From Sinonovacula constricta (taxonomy: Eukaryota; Mollusca; Bivalvia; Cardiida; Solecurtidae), in NCBI GenBank assembly GCA_007844125.1, contig CM017571.1:30592856-30656855 (forward strand): a stretch of DNA of 64,000 nucleotides. The letters are read 5' to 3'. Positions within the stretch are counted from its first letter, which is position 1, and each line of letters begins with the position of its first letter. Shown one piece after another: positions 47,346 through 59,834 of the stretch. The notes beneath the pieces were generated by a model that was not told where the DNA came from, searched no databases, and was given only the letters and a program-made list of their open reading frames with translations. A program made the translations under genes and the position numbers.

Positions 47346-49100
47346 CAAGCACCTAACCAATTAATGGACCTCCTGTTAAAGCAAACATTGAGATACACAG
47401 CCAAAGAATGAGTGGAAATAAATGAAAAAAACATAAATCTCATAAATATTACAGTTTATTGTAATTTGATCTTATAAAAATATGCAAAGCACTATACAAA
47501 AATATAATTTCATAATGTACAAAAGAAAAAAAAGTATGAAATAAGCAACAAGTTGCTTTGTGCTCCATCTAGAAAATAACAAATCATTTCTACCATACAA
47601 TTATATAACAGTGGAGGCAAACGCCTGTGGAAATGTTTACTTTGCCATTAATTGATCAACTTAATAAAGTTTAACAGATTCAGATGCTCTCTAATTGGAA
47701 GGTGATTGCACAGTCTCTATTTAAAAAGTCCAAATAGTAATGTAAGTACAATAAGACAATCAAACGTTGTGATATCGGCTTGGCAAGACATTGTACAACA
47801 CTTATCTACCAGTACTTATTTTGAGAAAAATCACAATTGATTCTACTTTACTCACAATGAATGATGTTAATTGTATAAAAGTATACCATAACACAATCCA
47901 AAAACAACCATTTTATGACATCTTGCTTTTAACAATGATTTAGGTATATAAACATATGATGTATACTTATTTCAGTTGAATGTACTTGCAAAATAGTCTT
48001 AATCAAATCAAATGGGATTTCTTATGCCCATATCCATGCAAGTGAAGCATTTTTCTACAAATATGAATTCATAGTATAAACTTATAAATCAAATATGGTA
48101 CATAAACAAGTTGGTTCATGGAAGTATACGTTAAAACCATAAAATTTTTATCCAAAAAGAAACAAGGTAAATATATTTCCTCAACAAAAAAATGTTGCAA
48201 AAGTCCTTTTTTTTCTAGTAATATATAACAATTTATAAATCTGAACAAATAAACATCTATCCAAGCACTATTACATTAAAACATTCATATGTATATAATA
48301 TAGCCATACGATCACTCATCTACCTGCTTATAATTGCATCCAATTAACAGGCATTCTAACTCACTAACTCTTCAATCATTCAATTATACTTATATGCAGA
48401 CCCAAAACAAAAGATGGAGCAGAAAATATGATATCAGAACAATTGAATAGTTCAAAATACAACAGCAAGATGTCAATTGCTTGTGATGGTGATATTTATT
48501 TCTTGTATGCAACAATGCCCGAACAAAGATAGCAGTATTTATTTTTTTACCTTATATAAATGTACGATTTAACATTTTATCACTTTTTTTTGTTAGTATC
48601 TTACATTTGGAAAAAAAAATGGAAAAAAAAAAAATCAACTTTGTATTCCTTTCATTCTTTGTTTTATACAACTCCGATCACAGTTTCCATCCATGTTTAT
48701 GTGCGTCTGCACATGACCATTATGGGTATGTAGAACACCCAGTAACCCTGGCTACCACTGCCTAGTAACAGTTGCTAGGGAGACTGTTGCTATGAGGATT
48801 TGCAGGTACTGATGCATTATGGGTAAACACAATGTGTAACAATTATCAGAGTTAAAATGTCTTGTTTTCAGCTGTCTTCTCGTGGTGAGTAAATATTTTG
48901 TGGCGTTGAAACTAGAAATTTGGCTGAAATGCCACACTGAAAATAAAAATAAAATGATCTAAATAATGATCTAAATAAAATCACAAGAAAAGAAATAAAG
49001 TCAAAGATGATTTTAATCAAGGCAAAGCATATGGGTCTAGTAAGGCTTTATGGTAATTCTATGTCAAAGACAACATTATTTTTCTTGTTTTGTGTTGAAA
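47346..49100 (-). other. probable 3' flank or UTR of gene 2
   Basis: Unique-looking AT-rich DNA downstream of gene 2 on the minus strand. Candidate AATAAA signals on that strand occur near 48535 and 47450. I cannot decide between UTR and intergenic DNA. Confidence 0.35.
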
Positions 49101-49104
49101 TACA

Positions 49105-49290
49105 TTATAGTGATTTGATTTGGTGGAAAGACCCCAAACAAATATCTGGGGAGAACCATCAGCACACCTCAGGTAAACTGGAGGACCTTCCCACATTAAG
49201 TCCTTCACCCCAAACTGGAATCGTAACCAGTTAACCAGATAAGCAGTCAGAAGGGTTACAAGTCGCCGACTCTACCACTACACCACAGAG
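49105..49290 (-). mobile_element. SINE family 1
   Basis: Landmarks are TTGGTGGAAAGACCCCAAAC, ATATCTGGGGAGAACCATCA, CTCAGGTAAACTGGAGGACC and CTCTACCACTACACCA. The B-box is decayed. Confidence 0.75.
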
Positions 49291-49599
49291 CTAGTCCTGC
49301 CCATATTAATGTTAGGGTCACCGGTTCTTTTAGGGCACATGTATTCCAAGTTTGCAGTGAATATCTTTTAAAGAAAAAGTCCTTAACAAAATGGTTTATG
49401 ACAATAGCGCCACATATTTTGTTTGAAAAGTGGAGCTTATAAAAGTAGTACTATATTGTGAATCGGTTAAAGGCTTGTTAAAACTCCAGGCAGTTAATAA
49501 GTAAAGTATTATCAGAACTATACGGTAACTCAGTCTTTTACAAAATGTGTCATAAACCTCATCCTGGCAAAAATGTCATGTGAGCCAATCTTCAGCCAA

Positions 49600-49800
49600 T
49601 CTGTGATGCATCAGTGGTTCTACCCAGATATTTGTGAGTAGTCTTTATCCACCAATAACAGCTTGATGTGTCCAGAAGGAGTAGAATAAAATTGCTTTGA
49701 TTTTCTTTGTTTTTACATTGCACCAACACAATTATGGTCAATAATTGGCAATGTCCAGCTAGTTGTTGGTGGAGAATGACCGAGACCTAAGTAAAATTAA
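49600..49800. mobile_element. two opposed SINE family 1 fragments
   Basis: A plus-strand tail (GTGGTTCTACCCAGATATTTG to AACAGCTTGATGTGTCCAG) is followed by a minus-strand tail (CACCAACACAATTATGGTCA to GTTGTTGGTGGAGAATGACC). Confidence 0.65.
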
Positions 49801-49911
49801 ACTGGTGTTATATGTATGATGTACAATATTTGTTATCCACACCATTGCTGAATTTTTTTGAAATAACAAAAGACAGTACATACCACATGATCACATAAAC
49901 ACAGATGCCCT

Positions 49912-50030
49912 CTAGCGTCTGTGGTCAGCCATGAAAACATCATCATTACCTACGCTACCATCACGCAGTGAATCATTGTCCTGCATACGTGGAGCATTGT
50001 CATATTGACGACCATACATCGAACTGTAAT
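49912..50030 (-). CDS. gene 2 E10: C-terminal tail and stop
   Basis: Acceptor TATTAACAG before 50030; phase 1 in. It encodes DYSSMYGRQYDNAPRMQDND and ends VFMADHRR with TAG at 49914-49912. The tail is short, acidic and polar, with Tyr/Arg-rich YGRQY resembling the gene 1 tail in character. Confidence 0.85.
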
Positions 50031-53000
50031 CTGTTAATAGAAAGTAATATTGCAACATTACACAATTGGTTCTTATGTTTCATATACAGTACTGATTCTA
50101 TGTGTTTGATTTAACATTTCACAAACAACCATCCTGAGACACAGTTCATTCAAAGCAGATGCAGTGCTGCCTTCACTTATCAAAAATTGATATGATGAGA
50201 CACTAAATATAAAAATTACATCCTTTTTATTATGATCCCGCAAATTGTCAATCCGAGATAATGTCCATAAAGGTGCTATAGCTGAGTGAACATTACCCTC
50301 AATGACAGAAATAATTACTCAATGACAGAGCTAAGCACTCAATGACAGAGCTAAGCACTCAATGACAGAGATAAGTTCTCAATGACAGAGATAAGCACTC
50401 AATGACAGAGCTAAGCACTCAATGACAGAGATAAGCACTCAATGACAGAGATAAGCACTCAATGACAGAGATAAGCACTCAATGACAGAGATAAGTTTTC
50501 AATCACGGAGATAAGTTCTCGATGTCAGAGATAAGTTCTCAATGACAGAGCTAAGCACTCAATGACAGAGATAAGTTCTCAATGACAGAGATAAGCACTC
50601 AATGACAGAGATAAGTTTTCAATCACGGAGATAAGTTCTCAATGACAGAGATAAGTTCTCAATCAGAGATAAGTGCTAAATGACAGAGTTAAGCCCTCAA
50701 TCACAGTGGTAAGTTCTCAATCACAGAGATAAGTGCTAAATGACAGAGTTGAGTGCTCAATGACAGAGATAAGTTCTCAATCACAGAGATAAGTGTTCAA
50801 TGACAGAGATAAGCACTCAAAGACACAGATAAGTGCTCAATTACAGATATAGATGCATTAAGTCAGCCTCTTATTTTAAGCTATACACAATGATTTCAAG
50901 TGGAAAATTAGGGATTGCCAATGGCATGAATGAAAATTTTATATGGGAAGGCCATGTGAGGTATAATAATATATAATTTGGCCATGTCAACTAATCTTTG
51001 AAATACCCATACAAGCCAAGTGTACCAGTAATCAAGGGAGAGCACTACAAAATACAAATTTTATCTTATGTCTTGGCTTATACATGAAACCGTAAACAGC
51101 TGGGCCCACCCTACAACTCTACTATGTTCACGAACAGGGCCAGTCTCTTAAATAGAGAAGTTGAGTAAATATTAGGGATCACAACTCTTAAGGTCAATCT
51201 TCTGTGACATATACAATTACACTATTCTGTATGGATTAAATTGCTTCAGGGCAGAATTTAATGCCTAATTAAAAAAACACAAGACAACTCAACTCTTAAC
51301 TAAGACATGAAAAGCCCACCTCGTTGGCTGAGTGCCAGCTGCGACTGCCTCTCTGCTTCATTGAGCCTGTGCTGGTACTTGTGAAGTAGATACAGCTTCC
51401 GTAGTGGTCCACACATCAGCATCACTGAGGCGTTATACAGCAGACCGATGGCGACAGCAGCGTCACGCGTCTTGTACTCTCCAAGACACGAAACTATACA
51501 CCATACCATCCAGGATGGGATGGTCAGCACAACACCAGCCAACCAACCATCTGCCAAGGGAGAGGAAATAGAGACTTTTAATATACAAGCTGTGCAACAG
51601 AGTGAAAAGTGCTAAACAAAAGAATAAAAACAAAAATAAACAAAAAATAATATTTCTTTGTTACAGAAGGCATGATAAAGTCTGTTTATATTAACTTTTT
51701 GTAGCCAATGTAAAATGCTTGATGACTCCAGAGGCATCAGAAGATCCAATATGATTTATGAAGACACGAAATAAACATGAAGAACAAAACTATCACTCCT
51801 AGCAGCTGGAAGTAACCAAGTTCAAACAGAACCAGCTGCAGATGAGATTAACAGGAAGTCTTCATTGGACACGATGGACAACAGACGATGTCGATGATGA
51901 GGTATACCATTACTGACTTTGAAATTAATTATTTACTTGCATATTTACTCAAAACAGACAAAATTTACATTATTTTAATTAAATGTTTCAGAAAATGCTT
52001 TTCAGAGCTATAGAAAGATTATGGTTTAAATACAGGAAGTAAAATAAACTGAATAAGTCGGCACTTTTTTTAAAAATAGACAAACTTCAGCCCCTCACTG
52101 CAAGGGTTCAATTCTCGGCTGGAGCAAGGATTTTCATGTAGTGAGGTTTGTCAGCTTACCTGCAGTGTGCCTATGGTTCTACCCAGACATAAGTCCTCCA
52201 CCAATAATAAGCTTGACATAAAAAATATGACCATAACTGTGTCATTGCAATGTAACTAAAAAACTAACAAACAAACCTGCAATCCCAGTGGTTCTTATCA
52301 TTTCCGAATGCACAGAGTCCGACAAGCACGCAGAGACCAATAAGAACCATCACATAGACGTTCGATAGCACCAGACCCTCATCATAGAAGTCATCAGGCA
52401 TACACCGAGGCCAAAGCTTGTTGTTGTAGATCACCCTGTTCATCTCTGGAGCCTCAAGAATCAGCCACTCAGCATTGATCATAACCTGCACCAGGACCAG
52501 AAGTACTGCACTGAAGAAAAGACCCCATGGATTACCAATCTTGTTATACTTCACCATGTAGATGTCTTCCTTGTCCTTCGTTCGCCAGCAGTCAACCAGC
52601 TTTACAAACAATGCTGAGTAGCAGATAGAGTAGAGGAAGCCCAGGCAGAATCGGCGGATGGCGCAGACTTCTTCTGAAGCATGGATGATGAATGCGAACA
52701 CCAGAACATACATAAGGATGATACCAAAGGACAGCATGTATCCGAGAATGGTGGTGCCTCCACGGACCGGGTATACCACTAACAAGTAGATAAACATGCA
52801 GAAAGAAGAAAATGCTCCAAGACCAGCTAGAGTAGCGACGATGAGACCCCAGATGTCGCGGAACCTATCATTGCTCTTGGGAGCATCCTCGATGGTGACC
52901 AGCTGACCGGTGGTGGGGTCAACATATTGACCCTCATCAGTGATGACGTAGCCAGAGTCCTGACGGCTATATGAGAAGGGTGTGGGGGTGTTGTCTATGC

Positions 53001-56000
53001 ATCGACATGTGCTACCGAATAGGACAACGAGACAAAGGCAGAGATCGGTCAGTGAAACTGTGACCCTCATAAAGACGGGTGTCAATGTTGATTTCCCCAG
53101 ATGATGAGGTACCAATCTGTAACAAAAAAGGGTACATGGTTCTTTAGTGTAAAGCATACACTGCATTGACCATAAATGAGAAAAGTCAATATTAGCAACA
53201 CTCTAGTTAAAATGCATTAAAGGCTGGTAATGAAAATTAGCTATCTTGGTGGTAGTGTATTCTTAGACATTTTTAAAACATTATTTTATGACAAAATAAT
53301 CTAGTCATGAGTGTTCATTCATAAATTAATTTTATGCAGGATCTTTTTGTATTGTAAATTATTGTTAATTAGTTAATTAATTTATAAAGCAAGAAGTGGT
53401 AACTGATTTCATGCTAATTTTAATAAAAAATTAAAAAATACTAAGTATTCATGTACTGTTACTGGTCAAAAACTGTCTTATCACTTCTAATATTCTAACT
53501 AATATTTTTTTATTTCACTTTCATTAAACATACCTGTATATAGTCGAATTGTGATGTTGCTGGGTTGCGCTTGAAGTTGTAGATATTGTAGCCAATGTCT
53601 CCATATCCATCACTGGTGAACTTGAATGTGAATGACTTCTCTTTCAAATCATCAGGAAGGACGTTCTGTTGGGCGTTCAGGATTGAATTGTAGATCACCT
53701 GCCTGCGTTCTTTGAGCAGTGAGAGACAGGAAGCGATGGTGAGGCCAGACTGCTTGCACTGGTCAACCTGGCTGACACCCAGGGCTATCTGGAAAACACT
53801 CATCATGGTATGCAAGGCATATGGATCCTGAGAGAACATATCATCTGTAAACTGTTCCTCACCTGTGCAGATGCGTGTGTATGATTTTTGAATCTCACTG
53901 TCCAAGATTCTGCACTGATGCATGGTTTGGTAGAACTCATCGAACCAGTCCTTAGGAATGCTATGGCTGTTATTCAATCCAAGAGACTTGTAAAAGGTTT
54001 TGAAGCCCTCACTGAATTCAGATCGGATTTGAATTGTTACAGCTCCAGTAGCAGCTTCTTCATAATCTTGAGTGAGGAGAGCATTGTTTGCCCAGGTGTC
54101 ACTACCTATCCAGATGAAACGATGGTTCAGACCTTTCTCTGCGGCTGCCTGCAGGAGCAGTCTCACCTGACTGGACATGACAAACACCACAACCACCCTT
54201 GCCCCAATCTGCTGGTTCAACTTGTCAATCACAGCCTTGGCTCCATTCAGGTCTGTGTCTAATGGCATTGATATAGCTCGGCTGAAACAGAACTTGGGGT
54301 TGTTCCTGTCAGACCGACCAAGAAGGGTCTCTGCAGCAGACCGACCGTAGGTGTTCTCTGTATACACAATGGTGGTATAGTCCCAGCCGAAGTGCTGTAG
54401 AATCTGTGCAACAACCAGAGCCTGGATATTATCTGGGGGAACAGTACGCAGGAAATAGGCATGTTCCAGTTTGTCACTTAGTTCGACGGACGTTGCGCTC
54501 ATACTGAGAGATGTCACTTTGAGTGGGGAGAGCATGCTGCTGACTGCAATAGAGTTCTGGCTGTTTCTGACCATGAATGCCATGATTGAGGATGGTGGCA
54601 CGACCTGTTTGCCATTGGTCTCGCTGCAGACTGGTTCACCACTCATCAAACTGTAAACATCCTCTCCGATCCTAGATGTCGAGGAGCACGTATCCAGGGC
54701 AACGCCACCAAGCTTGCATACTTGGCGGGAAGCCAAAGTCTTTGTTTTGGTTTACAAGGTTGATAGCATAGATAAAGGCTAAGAGATTCTGGAACTGAGA
54801 CCCAGTGTCAATAGCGCCACAATGCCATGTTATTGTTGGGGTCCCTCTTGTGGATGTCAGACACAAACACAATGTTAAGATCATTGGGGGATGGCATGTT
54901 CATGTAGCGTGATGGCTGGTACTCTGGAAAGACACAGGTGCAAGCCCCCGGGAGGTCACAGGTCGAGGTCCAGTTTGGCTTGTAACGGACATCCATCTTC
55001 AGATAGTGGCTGTCATTGTAGCTACCAATCTGACATGAAATTGAGAGGAAAATCATTTTTGTTATGGTATATAATAGTTTTAGTACATGTAATTACATTT
55101 AAAACAATTAGGTACGTAAGAAATTTCATGTTAGGAGATTTTCTAGCTAAAATGTAGTGCAGCGCTCGTTCTACCAAGACATCAGTGTAGGGTTTTCTGA
55201 CATCTATAATTAGCTAGATGCTAATGATTTTATCATAATTATGTTGTTGTGATGTAACAAAATGTAAAAAGAAACTCAGTTACCTTGATTAAGATAAAGG
55301 AGGAGAAAGACATAAAACTTGAACACAAGTAACTCATGCATTTATCATGCATGTGTTTTATTAATTATCAACAATCTCTTTATAAATCTCATGTTGTTCT
55401 TTTTCCAGATGAACAGTCTCCTTAATTATTGACACCAGTTGAAATCTGGTACTTACATCCTCCCAATAATATCCATTGTTGACACCATGAAGACTCATGC
55501 CTTGTGCCTGGGGTTCATATAAATGGAAGCCACGGTCACTCTCCCCATCCTCTGTGTAGAAGAATGGCTGGTCAGTCTGGTCCACAAAGTTTACCTTCTT
55601 TATGTTTTCCAAGAACAGATCTCGCTTCTCACCATTGGTACGCAGTATGTTACACATTCCATAGTACTGATCACCACCACACCATTGGCGCAGGGTCTTG
55701 TCTATTCCCAAGGCAGTGGAGAATACAGCATTGATGACATACAAGGCATAGGGATCTTGGATATATGTCTGAGCCCTAGAGTAGCCCATATCAAATTCAG
55801 AGCAGACACGTGGGTATTTGACCGATGGTCCACCTATGGAACAGTTGTGGGCATACTCATAGTATTCTTTGAACCATGGGTTGCTCATATATGTGGCAGG
55901 AATCTTATCTTCAAGGTAGAGATCCAACTCTGGGAAATCCGCAGTCTCCACATCCAGGGTGACCACACGGTGGTTTTCTACCAGACGCTCTAGTCCAGCC

Positions 56001-59000
56001 AGGTTATCATAGCCTGAAATGCCGAAGCCCCATTTGTCTGTTCCAATGAAGGCATAATCCACAGCAAAATTATAAGTGTTGGCAATCCTAAGGAACGCAT
56101 AGGGGTTATCCATAATGAGTATAACAACCTTGGCACCTGGAATGTTGTTTAGTTTCCCCATCACCTCACGAACCTCTGTTTCCTCGATGTTTCCAGACTG
56201 ACCTATAACAAACTCCTGGGAGACACAGATCTGGTTCAGTGGGGCCAGGCGCATGAATTCCTTTCGCCCAAACTCCCCTATGGTACTGAACTGTGACACA
56301 AGCTGGATATTGTGAAGCTCATATTTCTTCAAGAAGGAGATTAGAGCTCTGGCCTGTTTATCATCAGCTGGGACAGTTCTCATGAAGTAGCGGTATTTGT
56401 TCTTGTTACGGAGCTCCAAAGATGATGCCCCATAGCTGATCTGAGGGATACCCAGCTCTGCTAATATGTCAGCCACTCGGATTGATGCCTCACTGGACAT
56501 TGGACCGATGTAAATGTCAATCATTGTTGGATCAATACGATAGTCTGCAGTGTGAATTTCAAAGTTTCTCGCATGATAGTTAGCAATAAGGTTGCCTGCT
56601 CTGACTGGACTCATACAGGTGTCGAAGATAAGGGAGCCAAGTTTGACACCCTGCAGAAGATTTTTGAACATGCCCTGTTTCTGGTTTACATATCTCATGG
56701 CCCAGTTGAAGGCTTCCATCAGCTGGAAGCCATGTACACCATTGATCTCCCCACAGGTGAATGGGGTGCCTCCCATCTTGTGGATGTCAAACAATGCTGA
56801 AAGTACACAAGAATAGAAGTGTAAAAAAGTGTCTGACTTGCACACATCTTTGGATAGGCTCTTGACATGGATCACAAATGCCATAGCCATATTATCAGTG
56901 AAAAGAAAACTAATCATCTGCTGACACAATCTGAAGTTTCAGGAACAGAAATTAAATAAACATTGTAGTTGTGTGTGTGTGCAGGCGTGCATGTGTGTGG
57001 AATTATAATTTTGAAACAAAAATTATAAACACAACAGTAGAACAAATTCAACCATCATGCTGAGCCAAAAATCACTGATGCAAATCTAGTTTAATTTCCC
57101 TAAAATCTTGCAGAGCACAAATAGCTCAGACTAATGCAAATAGTGTATAATCAGATCAACAAAACCCAAGGGAAAGTGTGTGAACTGGACTTACTCCACT
57201 TGCGGCTAAAAAGCAATCAAAACTTCTTGTCATCGATGCATAAAGCCACACTAGTAAGAAGTGAGTTTTGGTTAATTAAAAAATAACAAGATAAAGGATT
57301 AATTTACCTCCAATGTGGACATCTCCAGCGATGTACATAAACTCTTCCTCGCCAGTTGTCTCCCTTTGACACTGACTACACTGACCAATGCACTGGGCCC
57401 GTACGTTCTCATACATATTCTTCAGAGTATCCCCAAGAGGAATGTCTAACTGATCACCCTCATACTGAGCCAATCTGGAACAGAGGTTGTTTTTGTGTTG
57501 AAGTATATTGCAGTTACATGACTACTGCTATTTTGGCCATGTTAAGCTATTACTGGTGGAGGAGGACCCACCCCCAGACACATTTAGCTGTTATTGATGA
57601 AGGAAGACTCCAGACATTTAAGCTGTTATTGGTGAAGGAAGACCCTAGACACATTAAGCTATTTGTGGAGGAAGACCCTAGACACATTAAGCTGTTATTG
57701 ATGAAGGAAGACTCCAGACATTTAAGCTGTTATTGGTGGAAGGAAGACCTAGACAAATTCAGCTATTATTGGTGGAGAAAGACCCCAGACACAATAAGAT
57801 GTTATTGGTGAAGGAAGACCCCAGACACATTTAGCTATTATCAGTGAAGGAAAACTCCAGACACATTAAGCTGTTAATGAGGAGGAAGACCCCAACACAT
57901 TAGGCTGTTATTGGTGCGGGAACACCCCAGACACATTAAGCTACTATTTGTGGAGGAAGGCCCTGGACACATTAAGCTGTTATTGGTAGAGGAAGACCCT
58001 AGACACATTAAGCTACTATTTGTGGAGGAAGACCCTGGACACATTAAGCTGTTATTGGTGGAAGATGACCCCAGTCACATAAAGCTATAATTTGAGGAGG
58101 AAGACCCCGGGCACATAAAGCTATTATTGGTTGAGGAGAACCCACCCCCAGACACTTTAAGCTGTTATTGGTGGAGGAAGACTCGGAAACATTAAGCTGT
58201 TATTTGGTGGAGGAAGACCCTTGACACAATAAGATTTTGTAGGTGGAAAAGATCCCAGACACATTAAGCTGTTATTGGTGGAGGAAGACCCAAGACACAT
58301 TAAGCTGTTATTTGGTGGAGGAAGACCCTAGACACAATAAGATTTTGTAGGTGGAGAAAGACCCCAGACACATTAAGCTGTTATTGGTGGAGGAAGACCC
58401 CAGACACATTAAGCTGTTATTTGGTGTAGGAAGACCCCGGACACATTAAGCTGTTATTGGTGGAGGAAGACCCCAGACACATTAAGCTGTTATTTGGTGG
58501 AGGAAGACCCTAGACACAATAAGATTTTGTAGGTGGAGAAAGACCTTAGACACATTTAGCTATAATTGGTGGAGGAAGACCCTAGACTCAATAAGATGTT
58601 GTAGGTGGAGAAAGACCCCAGACACAATAAGCTTTTATTAGAGAAGGAAGACCCCAGACACATTAAGCTATCATTGGTAGAGGAAGATCCCAGACACATT
58701 ACGCTGTTGTTGGTAAAAGACCCCATACACATTAAGCTATTATTTGTGAAGGAAGACCCCAGACACATTAAGCTATCATTGGTGGAGGAAGACCCCAGAC
58801 ACATGAAGCTGTTATTGGTAGAGGAAGACCCTTGACACATTAAGCTATTAGTGGTGGGGGAAAGACCCCAGACACATTAAGCTATTATTGTAGGAGGAAG
58901 ACCCGAGCACATTAAGCTATTGGTGGAGGAAGACCCCAAGAAACATTAAGCTATTGGTAAGGGGGGAAAGACCCCAGACAAATTAAGCTATTATTGGAGG

Positions 59001-59794
59001 AGGAAGACCCCTGAGCACATTAAGCTATTGGTGGAGGAAGACCCCAGAAACATTAAGCTATTACTGGAGGAGGAGGACCCCAGACATGTTAAGCTGTTTT
59101 TGGGTGGAGGAAGACCCAGACAAATTAAGCTATTATTTGAGGAGGTAGACCCCGAGCACATTAAGCTATTATTGGTTGAGGAGGACCCCAGACACACTAA
59201 GCTATTATTCAAGGAGCAAGACCCAAGACGCAGGTCTGGGTTGATCCACCGGTTCAACCTCAGGTCATCTGGAAGATCTTCTTACAGGAAAGCTTTGCTT
59301 TGACAGGGATTTTTACCTACACTCTGAGGGGACCTGAGATGTCTTACTTACTAGTCAGCAACTACAATGGGCAAAAGGTGCCCATCCTGGTTTTGGGGAT
59401 CTTGGTTCTGTTCTAATTTATCAGTAATAAGCCGTTTTTCATAGCATAAAAGTGTGTAGGTTTATTTTTCAAGCACATTGTACTAATAATTGTGTATTGT
59501 TTTGTAGTTATTAAAGATAATTTTTAGGCTAGTTCTTAACTATCCATGCATTTCAGACCCTGATGATTCTGACACAAATATTTCTTTTCTCCAGTCAATG
59601 TAATAATCTAACTAGTTAAATGAGCTAAATTTTAACATTTAAAAGCTGCTAATAGAACACACCAAGTACATTATTTATATACAATGCAGAATATGTTTTT
59701 TTAAGTATTAACTGAGTCCAACTCTATCTCTCAACAGAGGCAGTTGGAGGACTGCAACAGGACAGCATGCAACCCAGAAACAGTATGCTGAATG

Positions 59795-59834
<40 letters not shown>

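Noticed and set aside
50292..50850. Regular array resembling CRISPR
   Set aside because: Units are adjacent without spacers, no cas genes are present and the DNA is animal; the same holds for the 29-bp array at 35.85 kb.
52940..53166. Separate gene start with a signal peptide (MRVTVSLTDLCLCLVVLFG) before the gene 2 7TM
   Set aside because: The hydrophobic stretch appears only in the unshifted frame of E8. The other frame gives the expected linker with IGTSSSG and SRCP, which matches three other linkers.
58556..59303. Open frames of EEDPRHIKLLLV and CLGSSSTN repeats
   Set aside because: They are products of the 38-bp SINE-derived array.
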